NCBI RefSeq assembly: GCF_000425505.1
Contig: NZ_AUDO01000004.1
Coordinates: 62,001-126,000, forward strand
Direction: 5' to 3'
DNA: 64,000 nucleotides
Source of the DNA: Flavobacterium frigidarium DSM 17623
Lineage (GTDB): Bacteria > Bacteroidota > Bacteroidia > Flavobacteriales > Flavobacteriaceae
Shown: positions 46,407-55,695 of the stretch, in pieces
Layout: every line of letters begins with the position of its first letter
How positions within the stretch are numbered: the first letter of the stretch is position 1
The notes under the pieces: generated by a model
Database searches by the model: none
The model's input: only the letters and a program-made list of their open reading frames with translations
Told to the model about the DNA's origin: nothing
Made by a program: the position numbers and the translations under genes

Positions 46407-47590
46407 GATAAAGGAAATTTTAATGTAAATAGTGTTCCATCCTGCGTATTACTTTTAAATTCAACTGTACCATTCATCAAAGAAACGTAGCGATTAACGA
46501 TATTTAAGCCTAAGCCTGTGCCGGGAATGCTAGCTGTATTGTGTGCTCTAAAGAAGGCCTGAAATAAATATTTTTGTTCCTCTAACGGAATACCTATGCC
46601 ATTGTCGTGAACAGATAAAGTACAGTGTGAATCTGTAATTTCTGTTACTAAATTAATGCAACATGTATCACCAGAATATTTGATGGAATTAGTAATTAAA
46701 TTAATCGCACAATTTTTTAATAAATTGATATCTAAGGACACCATGGTTTCGTTACCTAAATGCTTATAATTAATTTTTTGATTGGCTTTTGCCAATAACT
46801 GCATCTCCTCGGTTAATTCTTTAGAAAACATAGTCAAATCAAAACTAGTAATACTAACTATCATCTTACCTACTTCTAATTTTTCAACATAAAGAAAATC
46901 ATTAAGAATAGCAGTCAAATTCATCACCGAATTTTTAATTTTGCTCACATGTTTACTTATGGGACCGCTCTTAAACGGTTCTGCATACTTTTCAATCAAT
47001 GAAGCAGATAGTTGCACCGTACTTAGTGGCGTTCTAAATTCATGTGAAGCCATCGACAAAAATCTATTTTTTAATTTACTAAGTTCCTTTTCTTTTTCTA
47101 ATGAAATGCTGACTTTTTCTTTAGCTTTTTCTAAAGCAAAAATCGTATCATTAAGCGACTTGGTCCTAACTTCAACTAATGTCTCCAACTCTGCGGCATA
47201 ATTTTTAAATCGTTCTTCATCAATTTTCTGTTGGGTGAGATCATGTATAAATCCTGCATACATTGTTTTCCCTGAATATTGAACCTCACTGACTCCCAGT
47301 TTCATTGGAAATTCTTGCCCTCCTTTGCGTAATCCTATCAGTTCTCTACCAGTGCCTATTATACTTGGCTTTCTTGTGTTTTTATAATCTCCTAGGTAGC
47401 CATCATGTTTTCCCTTATCGTTTGAAGGCATCAGCATAGCTATATTTTGACCTATAACTTCTTCTTCTAGGTACTCAAATAGAATACAACCAGCGGGATT
47501 AATAGATTCTACAATTCCGTTTTCGTCAATAGTGATGATCCCATCCAAAGCATTTTGCACAAGAGCATATAAAAGAGCGGCGTTGTTCAT
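46403..47590 (-). CDS. FixL-like PAS sensor histidine kinase
   Basis: 395 residues, soluble. The PAS domain (about 8-120) closely follows the heme-PAS of FixL: IGQNIAMLMPSNDKGKHDGY with His62 at the heme-ligand position, KPSIIGTGRELIGLRKGGQ with Arg82 at the oxygen-contacting Arg position, and EFPMKLGVSEVQ. A coiled coil leads to HisKA with His183 (SMASHEFRTPLST) and HATPase (NLITNSIKYSGD, HDNGIGIP, GTGLGLNIV). FixL senses oxygen through this heme. The same is inferred here from the conserved residues, not shown. It is paired by a 4-nt overlap with the REC-Crp regulator. Confidence 0.9.
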   Translation of the reverse strand: MNNAALLYALVQNALDGIITIDENGIVESINPAGCILFEYLEEEVIGQNIAMLMPSNDKGKHDGYLGDYKNTRKPSIIGTGRELIGLRKGGQEFPMKLGVSEVQYSGKTMYAGFIHDLTQQKIDEERFKNYAAELETLVEVRTKSLNDTIFALEKAKEKVSISLEKEKELSKLKNRFLSMASHEFRTPLSTVQLSASLIEKYAEPFKSGPISKHVSKIKNSVMNLTAILNDFLYVEKLEVGKMIVSITSFDLTMFSKELTEEMQLLAKANQKINYKHLGNETMVSLDINLLKNCAINLITNSIKYSGDTCCINLVTEITDSHCTLSVHDNGIGIPLEEQKYLFQAFFRAHNTASIPGTGLGLNIVNRYVSLMNGTVEFKSNTQDGTLFTLKFPLS

Positions 47591-47784
47591 CTAATTATCG
47601 ATCAAATTATGATGATCTGGATAAAGAACGACTATTTAAACTCAGTAAAGGAATTAGGTGACTTTAATAACAGCATAACTCGCATGTACCCTCTATTTTA
47701 ATATAAAAAGAAATAACTTGGGTATTTTCTTTCAATTTAATAAGGTTTTTAATTCGGTGATACATCCTTTTGATTTATAAAAAG

Positions 47785-47796
47785 TGATTTACATCA
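47785..47796. promoter_or_regulatory. FNR/Crp-type dyad TGATTTACATCA
   Basis: Lies between the divergent FixL-like kinase and the pseudo-receiver gene. It matches the six-member motif TGAYCTNNRTCA at all but one position. The -7-like box spacing seen at the other sites is not found here; a weak CTCCTTTG lies further downstream at 47842. Confidence 0.5.
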
Positions 47797-47874
47797 TAAA
47801 GCTACATGTTTTTAATCACGACTAATGATGCGCTTTTATTGCTCCTTTGCCATTATCAAATAATACAGTCTATG

Positions 47875-48303
47875 ATGTCGCATAAAACGCTCCCAGTACA
47901 CCGACTTCTTCTCAAAGAAGATGCTGAAATATTAACCGTTTTTCAAACAGCATTAACACATATGGGGTCAAGAACTCCCATTTCTTTATATCGAAATATA
48001 GAATCATGTCTGCAAAATTTGAAGGAGATGCCTAATATGGATACCCCTATTTTATTTTTTTACTTAAATAAAAATGTGCGAAAGTGTACCAAAGAAATCG
48101 CAACTATTAGAAAATACTTAAAAAGTAAAGATCTCTCTATAATAGTGTATGATTCCAAGGCTTCCTCTTTTGATGAAGACATACTAAAGGCAGGAGCCAA
48201 CATCTATATCAAGAAATCAAATAATGTTATAGAACGCAATAAAGTGTTGCAGCATGTAATTAATAGAAATTGGCAATTTGAACAAGGCTGCTTTAATCGT
48301 TAA
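47875..48303 (+). CDS. Receiver-like (pseudo-REC) protein
   Basis: 142 residues from ATG 47875; in-frame ATGs also exist at 47806 and 47872. The later start is preferred because the FNR-type dyad would otherwise leave no room for a promoter. The fold pattern is that of a response-regulator receiver (HRLLLKEDAEILTVFQTALT, LSIIVYDSKASSFDEDILKA, GANIYIKKSN). At the phospho-acceptor position ILFFYLNKN carries Asn instead of Asp, and the N-terminal acidic pair is KED. It is therefore probably not phosphorylated and works by binding partners. Divergent from the kinase/regulator pair. Confidence 0.7.
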   Translation: MSHKTLPVHRLLLKEDAEILTVFQTALTHMGSRTPISLYRNIESCLQNLKEMPNMDTPILFFYLNKNVRKCTKEIATIRKYLKSKDLSIIVYDSKASSFDEDILKAGANIYIKKSNNVIERNKVLQHVINRNWQFEQGCFNR

Positions 48304-48364
48304 ACCTATGTCTTATCGGTTTAATTAAAATTTTACCAATGATCGAAAGCAAAATTTCAAAGAC

Positions 48365-48376
48365 TGATCTACGTCA
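48365..48376 (+). promoter_or_regulatory. FNR/Crp-type dyad TGATCTACGTCA with promoter
   Basis: Dyad centre 48370.5; a -7-like box CAATTTTG starts at 48400, exactly 29.5 nt downstream, placing the dyad near -41.5. Start codon of the first gene at 48463. Likely control site of the porin/dicarboxylate/SdhCAB operon. Confidence 0.65.
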
Positions 48377-48462
48377 TTTCGAATGCGCTGTTCTTTGCCC
48401 AATTTTGTCACTTGTAGAAAGAAAAATAAGAACCGAACACCCACTACTAAAGCAAAATTATT

Positions 48463-48774
48463 ATGAACGAAGTAAACATGGATAGCTTAGTAACGATAGC
48501 AGCATATGTCGATAATTTAGGATTTACATCGCAATTTGAGGTAAATGGAAAGACTCTGAGTTCGCTTAAAACCGATCAACATTTTATGCCTGATCAAATA
48601 AAAATCATTCATTTTTATCGATTTGAAGGGAATTCAAGTCAAGATGATAATTCTATCATGTATGCCATTGAAACTGATACTAACGAAAAAGGAACTATAG
48701 TCGATGGTTATGGAACCGCATCTGACACTTCAACTGCCGACTTCATGCGTGCGGTGACCGACATTCAAAAGTAG
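48463..48774 (+). CDS. Small conserved Bacteroidota protein (often labelled phosphoribosylpyrophosphate synthetase)
   Basis: 103 residues. Motifs LVTIAAYVDNLGFTSQFEVN, FMPDQIKIIHFYRFEGNSSQ, DDNSIMYAIET, GTIVDGYGTASDTSTADFM match a short Bacteroidota family. Databases frequently name it phosphoribosylpyrophosphate synthetase, but it lacks the PRPP-binding loop and is far too short for that enzyme. The role is unknown. It leads the operon behind an FNR-type site, and the porin gene follows after 33 nt. Confidence 0.7.
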   Translation: MNEVNMDSLVTIAAYVDNLGFTSQFEVNGKTLSSLKTDQHFMPDQIKIIHFYRFEGNSSQDDNSIMYAIETDTNEKGTIVDGYGTASDTSTADFMRAVTDIQK

Positions 48775-48807
48775 TAGCAATCGTTCACCATCTTTAAAAT
48801 AAATTAT

Positions 48808-49977
48808 ATGAATTTAAAAAACAAACTGTCCTTTGTCTTTCTTGTGGTATTAGTCAACTTTAATTTTTTATTGGCACAACAGCGAGATAGAACCTCATCT
48901 ACAGACAGCATTTCTAATTACTCTACCTATAAAAGAGCATTAAGTTTTGGAGGTGTAATGCAAACACGCTATGTATATTCACTAACTGATAATACTGATA
49001 TTGACGGTAAAAATTATATATCAAGTGATGAAACGGCTATTACAAACACCTTTACAGTTAAAAGAGCCAGAATACTGGTTAAGGCCAATATTAATGATCA
49101 CTTTTCAGCAAATATATTAGTGAACCTAGCAGATTTCAGTGGGAACCCTACCAATAAAGTCTTAGAGAATGCCTATATCAAATACAGTCAAAGCAACTAT
49201 TTTCATGTGCAGGTAGGACAATTTCGTCCCGCTTTTGGTGTAGAAGATGCCCTCTCAGTAGATGTTATTCGAACTCTAGATTTTTCAAATCAATACTACT
49301 CTTTCGGTAAAAATGGATGGCAAAGTTTTCAGATAGGGATGTCCGTCTTTGGAGATCTGACCAAGAAAGGTGATTTGCGTTATTTTATGGGCGTGTATAA
49401 TGGTAATAATAAAACCCAGAAGAGTGACGATAATAATGGCAAAAATGGGTACCTAAGATTAGAAACTGATATAGTCAAAAATTTCACCCTAGGCGCAAAT
49501 GTCGCCACAGGAAGCATCGCTACCAGCGGTACAGGATATGCTTATGGTGTCGATTTAACAGCTAGATTACCCTTGTCCAATAAATTTCAGCTTTTGCTTA
49601 TGGCTGAAGCAAAAATAGGGTCTAATTTCCTAGAGTATAATGCTGCAACTGCAGATGACACGGTAATAATAAAATCAGCCTTATCAGACTACAATATGCA
49701 CGGGTTTTACTTTCTCCCTACCCTCAAATATGACTTACAGAGTAAGCGAATTCGTGCGATAGAATTCTCTTCTCGCTACGAATATTTAGACGACAATTAC
49801 AAATTGAACAGCAATGCCCGTCAAACAATCATTCCTAATCTTAGTTTAATATTTGCTGACGATTATTATGCAGCATTACAAATGGGAGTATCAATAGATT
49901 GGTATAAAAAAGAAGTACCATTAACAACAACAAATAGTCATAATCTAGCCTACGTTCAATTGCAAATACGATTTTAA
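48808..49977 (+). CDS. Outer-membrane porin of the phosphate-selective (OprP/OprO-like) type
   Basis: 389 residues. A signal peptide (LSFVFLVVLVNFNFLLAQ) is followed by a porin-like barrel: FGGVMQTRYVYSLTDNTD, FTVKRARILVKANINDHFSA, YIKYSQSNYFHVQVGQFRPA, and the terminal aromatic strand AYVQLQIRF typical of outer-membrane barrels. Despite the family name, the cargo here is probably small organic anions, because a Na+-coupled dicarboxylate carrier gene follows after 14 nt. It is the second gene of the presumed seven-gene operon. Confidence 0.85.
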   Translation: MNLKNKLSFVFLVVLVNFNFLLAQQRDRTSSTDSISNYSTYKRALSFGGVMQTRYVYSLTDNTDIDGKNYISSDETAITNTFTVKRARILVKANINDHFSANILVNLADFSGNPTNKVLENAYIKYSQSNYFHVQVGQFRPAFGVEDALSVDVIRTLDFSNQYYSFGKNGWQSFQIGMSVFGDLTKKGDLRYFMGVYNGNNKTQKSDDNNGKNGYLRLETDIVKNFTLGANVATGSIATSGTGYAYGVDLTARLPLSNKFQLLLMAEAKIGSNFLEYNAATADDTVIIKSALSDYNMHGFYFLPTLKYDLQSKRIRAIEFSSRYEYLDDNYKLNSNARQTIIPNLSLIFADDYYAALQMGVSIDWYKKEVPLTTTNSHNLAYVQLQIRF

Positions 49978-49991
49978 TAGATAACTAAAAC

Positions 49992-51422
49992 ATGAAAGAG
50001 ATTAATTTTAAGTCCTTACTGATAACAACGATTATTGGGCTGACCATCTGGTTCATTCCTGCTCCTGAAGGAGTTCAACCAAATGCTTGGCATTTACTTG
50101 CCATTTTTGTAGCAACCATTGCTGGAATTATATCAAAAGCAGCATCAATGGGAACAATGGCCGTTATAGGAATGACATTATGTGCAACAACGCAGGTCTT
50201 AGCTCCTGGCGATCCTAAAGCTTCAATCGTAAATGCCCTCAGCGGTTTTGGTAACTCGACTATTTGGCTTATCGGTTTGGCTTTTTTTATTGCTAGAGGT
50301 TTTATAAAAACGGGATTAGGAACTCGAATTGCCTATAACTTTATAAAGATCTTTGGTAAAAGCCCGCTAGGATTAGCTTACGGTCTTAATACTGCCGACT
50401 TGATATTGGCTCCAGCCATACCTAGTAACACGGCAAGAGCTGGTGGAGTTATTTTTCCGATTATGAAATCTATTGCAGTAAATATGGGTTCGATACCAGA
50501 AAAACCAGAAACGCATCGCAAAATTGGTGCATTTTTAACCTTAAGTAGTTACAATGCCAATATGATTACATCGGTAATGTTTTTAACAGCTACAGCGAGT
50601 AATCCTATGGCACAAAAGTTTGCTGCTGATCAAGGAATTATAATTACCTGGGGAAGTTGGGCTATTGCTGCTGCCGTACCAGGGCTAATCTGTTTTATTT
50701 TAGTCCCTATATTTTTATATAAAGTATTTCCGCCAGAACTGAAAGAAACGAAAGAAGCGCCTGCCATTGCAGCAAAGCAACTTTTAGAAATGGGATCAAT
50801 ATCTACCAAAGAATGGCTTATGGTCGCTACTTTTATTATCCTGCTGATACTCTGGATCTTTGGTAATCTTTTTTCTATTGATGCCACTACGGGAGCATTG
50901 ATCGGACTTTGTATTTTGCTATTAAGTAGCGTTCTTACGTGGGAAGATGTAAAATCAGAAAAAGGTGCATGGGATACTATCGTGTGGTTTTCATCATTAG
51001 TAATGATGGGCTCGTATCTTAATTCATTGGGGTTTGTAGGGTGGTTTGGTAATTTGGTGGGTAATGAGCTTTCTGGCCTAAGTTGGCAATTGGCTTTCCC
51101 TCTTATAATAATCGTGTATTCTTACTGTCACTATATGTTTGCAAGTGCCACCGCACAAGTAGCTGCCATGTACTCTGTGTTTTTAGCAGTAGGTATTGCA
51201 GTAGGAGTTCCAGGAACTATGTTAGCAATATTTTTGGGTGCTTGTGCCACTTTGATGGGCTCTATTACACACTATGCGCATGGACCTGCCCCTATCTTTT
51301 TTGGAAGCACTTATGTAGATTTAAAGGATTGGTGGAAACAAGGCTTTTTTATGAGTGTATTGTTTCTATTGGTTTGGTTCTTAATCGGAGGCGTTTGGTG
51401 GAAAGTAATTGGTTTATGGTAA
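49992..51422 (+). CDS. DASS-family dicarboxylate/anion carrier
   Basis: 476 residues with about 12 hydrophobic segments. Family motifs: FGNSTIWLIGLAFFIARGF, the first substrate/Na+ motif PSNTARAGGVIFPI, SYNANMITSVMFLTATASNP, and the second motif region SATAQVAAMYSVFLAVGIAV. Closest in character to the plastid 2-oxoglutarate/malate carriers and bacterial CitT-like exchangers. It would bring in succinate, malate or fumarate, or exchange them. It lies between a porin and SdhCAB in one transcription unit, so substrate and enzyme fit together. Confidence 0.88.
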   Translation: MKEINFKSLLITTIIGLTIWFIPAPEGVQPNAWHLLAIFVATIAGIISKAASMGTMAVIGMTLCATTQVLAPGDPKASIVNALSGFGNSTIWLIGLAFFIARGFIKTGLGTRIAYNFIKIFGKSPLGLAYGLNTADLILAPAIPSNTARAGGVIFPIMKSIAVNMGSIPEKPETHRKIGAFLTLSSYNANMITSVMFLTATASNPMAQKFAADQGIIITWGSWAIAAAVPGLICFILVPIFLYKVFPPELKETKEAPAIAAKQLLEMGSISTKEWLMVATFIILLILWIFGNLFSIDATTGALIGLCILLLSSVLTWEDVKSEKGAWDTIVWFSSLVMMGSYLNSLGFVGWFGNLVGNELSGLSWQLAFPLIIIVYSYCHYMFASATAQVAAMYSVFLAVGIAVGVPGTMLAIFLGACATLMGSITHYAHGPAPIFFGSTYVDLKDWWKQGFFMSVLFLLVWFLIGGVWWKVIGLW

Positions 51423-51462
51423 GAAAATTAGTTCCCGATAGCACTATTTATAAAAACAGAAT

Positions 51463-52122
51463 ATGAAAACAACCACACTTCAATACAAACTAATCATGGC
51501 TGCCACGGGATTATTCTTGTGCTTCTTTTTAGTCATACATCTTTTGGGAAACCTGCAGCTATTGTTACCTGCAGCTCGTGCTCAGGAACAATTTAATTGG
51601 TACTCCCATCTCTTATCTGGAAATATCTTAATTAAAATAATCTCATGGGTTTTGTACCTCTCCTTAATAAGTCATGCTGTATATGCACTTCTAATTACTC
51701 GAAAAAGTAAAAAAGCAAATGCAAGTAGTTATTATTATGATAAACGCAAAGTGTCAAGTCCATGGAGCAGTCGAAATATGGGAATATTAGGCACTATCAT
51801 TTTGATTTTCTTAGTGATTCATTTTAAAGATTTCTGGTATGTTTACATGTTTACAGATCTACCACTAGATGCTGCAGGCAACAAAGATCTATACACTATT
51901 GTTATTACAACCTATGACCAACTTTGGTATGTGCTGGTCTATGAAGTTTCATTTTTAGCTTTAGGCTTTCATTTACTGCATGGCTTTTTTAGTGCCTCAC
52001 GTACATTGGGTCTTTATCATCCTAAATACGTAAAAGCCGTGAAAGTTTTTGGTTGGATGTACACACTATTGATCACTTTGGGTTTTATGGCCATTCCGCT
52101 ATACATCCATTTTATAAAATAA
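51463..52122 (+). CDS. sdhC: Succinate dehydrogenase/fumarate reductase cytochrome b558 subunit
   Basis: 219 residues with five membrane helices ([40 protein letters not shown] and others) and several helix histidines ([26 protein letters not shown]) suited to bind two hemes. This is the single-anchor b558 type found in Bacteroidota, with no SdhD. It anchors the complex and exchanges electrons with menaquinone. It starts 40 nt after the carrier gene and is followed by SdhA after 5 nt. Confidence 0.92.
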   Translation: MKTTTLQYKLIMAATGLFLCFFLVIHLLGNLQLLLPAARAQEQFNWYSHLLSGNILIKIISWVLYLSLISHAVYALLITRKSKKANASSYYYDKRKVSSPWSSRNMGILGTIILIFLVIHFKDFWYVYMFTDLPLDAAGNKDLYTIVITTYDQLWYVLVYEVSFLALGFHLLHGFFSASRTLGLYHPKYVKAVKVFGWMYTLLITLGFMAIPLYIHFIK

Positions 52123-52127
52123 ATATC

Positions 52128-54038
52128 ATGATGAATTCAAAAATACCAGAGGGAGCAATCAATGAGAAATGGAGCAATTACAAAGCAAAAGCGCAACTTG
52201 TAAACCCTGCTCACCGTAAAAAACTAAATGTAATTGTTGTAGGCACCGGTCTTGCCGGGGCATCATGTGCAGCCTCCTTGGCAGAGCAAGGGTATAACAT
52301 ACAATCCTTTTGCTTTCAAGATTCGCCTAGACGTGCACATTCAGTGGCGGCTCAAGGTGGTGTTAATGCTGCAAAAAACTATAAAAACGATGGAGACAGT
52401 GTATTTCGCATGTTTTATGATACCATCAAAGGAGGCGATTTTCGCTCTCGCGAAGCAAATGTCTATCGGTTAGCAGAATGTTCCGCAAATTTGATCGATC
52501 AAGCAGTGGCACAAGGAGTTCCTTTTGCAAGAGAATATAGCGGCTACCTCAACAACCGCTCTTTTGGAGGTGTTCAAGTATCACGAACGTTTTATGCTCG
52601 CGGGCAAACGGGGCAACAACTAATGTTGGGTGCCTACCAAGCGTTCATGAGGCAAGTAGGAAAAGGAAAAATAAAGTCTCATACGCGCCATGAAATGTTA
52701 GAATTGGTGGTGATTGATGGTAAAGCAAAAGGCATCATTGCTCGCAATCTTGAAACGGGTGCTTTAGAACGTCACGTAGCAGATGCTGTCGTGCTGGCAA
52801 CAGGCGGGTATGGAAAAGTATATTACCTTTCTACTCTTGCCATGGGATGCAACAGTTCTGCGATTTGGCGTGCCCATAAAAAGGGAGCTTATATGGCTGG
52901 AGTAAGCTGGATTCAGTTTCATCCTACCTGTCTTCCTCAAGTGGGAGCAACACAATCAAAATTAACCTTAATGTCGGAATCATTGCGAAATGATGGACGT
53001 ATTTGGGTTCCCAAAAAAGCGGGAGATGATCGAAGACCAAACGATATTCCAGAAGAAGAACGGGATTATTATCTCGAACGCCGCTACCCTACTTTTGGTA
53101 ATTTGGCACCTCGTGATATTGCCTCGCGTGCGGCTAAAGAACGAATTGATGCCGGTTGTGGAATTGGCCCAATGAAGAATGCCGTTTGCCTTGACTTTTC
53201 TAAAGCCATTGCAGAACAAGGCAAAGAAGCTATCGAAGCCAAATACAGCAATCTATTTACTATGTATTTGAAAATAAATGGCATCGATGCTTATAAAGAA
53301 CCAATGCTTATTTCGCCAGCGGCACATTTTACAATGGGCGGTTTATGGGTAGATTATAATTTAATGACCACAATACCTGGTTTATTTGCACTGGGCGAAG
53401 CTAATTTCTCTGATCATGGTGCCAATCGACTTGGTGCCAACTCTTTACTTCAGTCTTGCGTAGATGGCTATTTTATAGCCCCTTATACCATTCCGGATTA
53501 TTTGGCAGGCGAATTAAAAAATGCCAAAGCAACGATTGAAGATCCCGCATTTATAGAAGCAGAAAATGCCGTTAGAAAACAGTTGACCCAATTTTTAAAT
53601 ACTGATGGACACCTTTCTGCTGATTATTTCCATAAAACAATAGGCAAGTTATTATATGACAAATGCGGTTTATCCAGAAATAAAGAAAACCTTGAACAAG
53701 CCATTATCGATATTGCTCAATTAAGAATTTCATTCGAAAAAGATTTAAAAATCACTGGAGACGACACCTTAAATAGTGAACTCGAAAAGGCTGGTCGAGT
53801 AGCTGATTATTTAGCCCTTGCCGAATTGATGTGTTACGACGCATTACAAAGAGAAGAATCTTGCGGGGCACACTTTAGAGAGGAATTTCAAACGGCTGAA
53901 GGTGAAGCATTGCGTAACGATGATAACTTCTGTTATGTGTCTGCATGGGAGTTTAAAGGAAAAAATATAGCACCGGAATTACACAAAGAACCTTTGGTGT
54001 TTGAAGCTGTCAAACTAAGCGTAAGAAGTTATAAATAA
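52128..54038 (+). CDS. sdhA: Succinate dehydrogenase/fumarate reductase flavoprotein subunit
   Basis: 636 residues from ATG 52128 (a second ATG follows at 52131); longer versions would overlap sdhC. FAD-binding motif [20 protein letters not shown], the flavin-attachment His in [14 protein letters not shown], catalytic-region motifs [10 protein letters not shown] and [14 protein letters not shown], and [20 protein letters not shown]. It interconverts succinate and fumarate. Which direction operates cannot be told from sequence; b558-type enzymes of Bacteroidota often run as fumarate reductases without oxygen. A standard copy may exist elsewhere in the genome. Confidence 0.95.
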   Translation: MMNSKIPEGAINEKWSNYKAKAQLVNPAHRKKLNVIVVGTGLAGASCAASLAEQGYNIQSFCFQDSPRRAHSVAAQGGVNAAKNYKNDGDSVFRMFYDTIKGGDFRSREANVYRLAECSANLIDQAVAQGVPFAREYSGYLNNRSFGGVQVSRTFYARGQTGQQLMLGAYQAFMRQVGKGKIKSHTRHEMLELVVIDGKAKGIIARNLETGALERHVADAVVLATGGYGKVYYLSTLAMGCNSSAIWRAHKKGAYMAGVSWIQFHPTCLPQVGATQSKLTLMSESLRNDGRIWVPKKAGDDRRPNDIPEEERDYYLERRYPTFGNLAPRDIASRAAKERIDAGCGIGPMKNAVCLDFSKAIAEQGKEAIEAKYSNLFTMYLKINGIDAYKEPMLISPAAHFTMGGLWVDYNLMTTIPGLFALGEANFSDHGANRLGANSLLQSCVDGYFIAPYTIPDYLAGELKNAKATIEDPAFIEAENAVRKQLTQFLNTDGHLSADYFHKTIGKLLYDKCGLSRNKENLEQAIIDIAQLRISFEKDLKITGDDTLNSELEKAGRVADYLALAELMCYDALQREESCGAHFREEFQTAEGEALRNDDNFCYVSAWEFKGKNIAPELHKEPLVFEAVKLSVRSYK

Positions 54039-54055
54039 AAGAAAAGAGAAAAAGC

Positions 54056-54802
54056 ATGAAATTACACTTAAAAATATGGAGACAGTTGAACGCTGCTTCA
54101 AAAGGAGAAATGATTGAATATGAGGTAAGTGAAGTATCTGAACACATGTCTTTTTTGGAAATGCTTGATATGCTAAATGAATCATTAATACAACGTGGAG
54201 AGCGCGTAATCGAATTTGATCACGATTGTCGCGAAGGTATTTGTGGTCAATGCGGTATCATGATAAATGGTAGAGCACATGGTCCCTTGACACACACTAC
54301 AACGTGCCAGCTCCATATGCGAAGTTTTAAGGATGGAGACACCATTTATTTGGAGCCATTCCGTGCGTCAGCTTTCCCCATTCTAAGAGATTTAAAAGTA
54401 AATAGAAAATCTTTTGACTCGATTATCGAAGCGGGAGGCTATATTTCGGCGGCAATTGGACAAACGCCAGAGGCTAATAGTATACCCGTGAGTTATGAAG
54501 CAAGTGAAGCGGCTTTTGACTCTGCTGCTTGTATAGGTTGTGGCGCTTGTGTGGCCACATGCAAAAACTCTAGTGCAGCTTTATTTACTTCGGCAAAAAT
54601 AAATCATCTCGTTCAGCTTCCTCAAGGAAAACTGGAAGCAGCAGATCGAGTACTTAGCATGGTTAGCCAAATGGACGCCATGGGTTTTGGGAATTGCTCC
54701 AATACAGAAGCTTGCGAAGTAGAATGCCCTCAGGATATTTCAGTTCTCAATATTGGTCGAATGAATTATGAATATAATAAAGCATTGTTACTGCGTAAAT
54801 AA
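54056..54802 (+). CDS. sdhB: Succinate dehydrogenase/fumarate reductase iron-sulfur subunit
   Basis: 248 residues, normal length. [2Fe-2S] motif CREGICGQCGIMINGRAHG, [4Fe-4S] motif CIGCGACVATCKNSS, and the final cluster motif GNCSNTEACEVECPQDIS; all expected cysteines are present. It carries electrons between the flavin of SdhA and the hemes of SdhC. It begins 17 nt after sdhA, last of the sdhCAB set. Confidence 0.95.
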   Translation: MKLHLKIWRQLNAASKGEMIEYEVSEVSEHMSFLEMLDMLNESLIQRGERVIEFDHDCREGICGQCGIMINGRAHGPLTHTTTCQLHMRSFKDGDTIYLEPFRASAFPILRDLKVNRKSFDSIIEAGGYISAAIGQTPEANSIPVSYEASEAAFDSAACIGCGACVATCKNSSAALFTSAKINHLVQLPQGKLEAADRVLSMVSQMDAMGFGNCSNTEACEVECPQDISVLNIGRMNYEYNKALLLRK

Positions 54803-54873
54803 AAAACATTCGCACACTGTCGGTAGTGCCACCAAATCACTTGTATTAAGTAAAATCAAATAAATAAAACAAA

Positions 54874-55362
54874 ATGAAGCACATCCTAATTTATATTCTA
54901 TTTATTTTAACCGCAGCGTTAGTAGTACTTAACCGATATACATCTCTATATATTAATAGCTCCATTTTACACTTTATAGTGTTATTTACAGCGGCATCAT
55001 CATTTGTAATTATTATAGGGCACTTGTTTGGGAAATTACGAACTATCAAATCAATAGTAATCACTTTTTTAATTATAGGAGGCATCACTTTAGGAAAGGC
55101 TTTTTTTACTTGGGAAGGAGACTGGAAAACACAAACTGTTATTTATAAAAACATTGAAAACGGAAACCAAACAATTGAGTTCCAGCTGAAAGCCAGTAGG
55201 TTTGCTTTTGGCTATAGAGAACGTATTATAGAACGCCTGAAAATAGTACCACTTATCGATTGGACAACTGCTGTTGATACCACTGCTCTAAATAAATCAA
55301 AATGGAAAAGGGTAAATATCAGAATAAATGAGTTGAACTTACCCATGGAAGCTGGTAATTAA
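54874..55362 (+). CDS. Small membrane protein of unknown function
   Basis: 162 residues. Three membrane helices in the first 80 residues (ILIYILFILTAALVVL, ILHFIVLFTAASSFVIIIG, IVITFLIIGGITLGKAFF) and an extracytoplasmic tail (IENGNQTIEFQLKASRFAFG). No family recognised. It lies 71 nt after sdhB on the same strand and is followed by a terminator, so it is probably the last gene of the operon. Confidence 0.65.
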   Translation: MKHILIYILFILTAALVVLNRYTSLYINSSILHFIVLFTAASSFVIIIGHLFGKLRTIKSIVITFLIIGGITLGKAFFTWEGDWKTQTVIYKNIENGNQTIEFQLKASRFAFGYRERIIERLKIVPLIDWTTAVDTTALNKSKWKRVNIRINELNLPMEAGN

Positions 55363-55590
55363 AAAGTTAAATCATTAGTCGTAAAGGTCTATATGGCTAA
55401 AGCTATTTCATATTATACGTGCTATTTACCTTTGTCTTTGGGACTCCATACTAGTATTAAAATGCAATAAAAATATAATCTTAAATTTAAAGCACTTTAG
55501 ATACATATGGGAAGTAAAGTTGTTTAGAAGGGTAAATCACTAGAAGAATTCCTATTCCAAGTACCTATCCATTTTCTCCACTAACCATTA

Positions 55591-55624
55591 AAAACCTCCA
55601 TTCTCAGTTAATTTTGGAGGTTTT
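55591..55624 (+). terminator. Intrinsic terminator before the MscS gene
   Basis: A 10-bp stem AAAACCTCCA/TGGAGGTTTT with a 14-nt loop and its own T-rich end, closing the upstream operon. Confidence 0.75.
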
Positions 55625-55643
55625 ATGAAATAGATAAATAAGG

Positions 55644-55655
55644 TGACCAATATCA
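55644..55655 (+). promoter_or_regulatory. FNR/Crp-type dyad TGACCAATATCA with -7 box TAATTTTG
   Basis: Dyad centre 55649.5; TAATTTTG starts at 55679, exactly 29.5 nt downstream. The predicted transcript starts about 55691, only a few nt before the MscS ATG at 55696, so the message may be almost leaderless. Confidence 0.65.
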
Positions 55656-55695
55656 TTTTTTAAGGTCAAACATTACTTTAATTTTGTTAGACCAT

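Noticed and set aside
47613..47670. Further dyads TGATCTGGATAA and TGACTTTAATAA near the FixL-like kinase
   Set aside because: Each misses the TCA half and has no -7 box at the 29.5-nt spacing.
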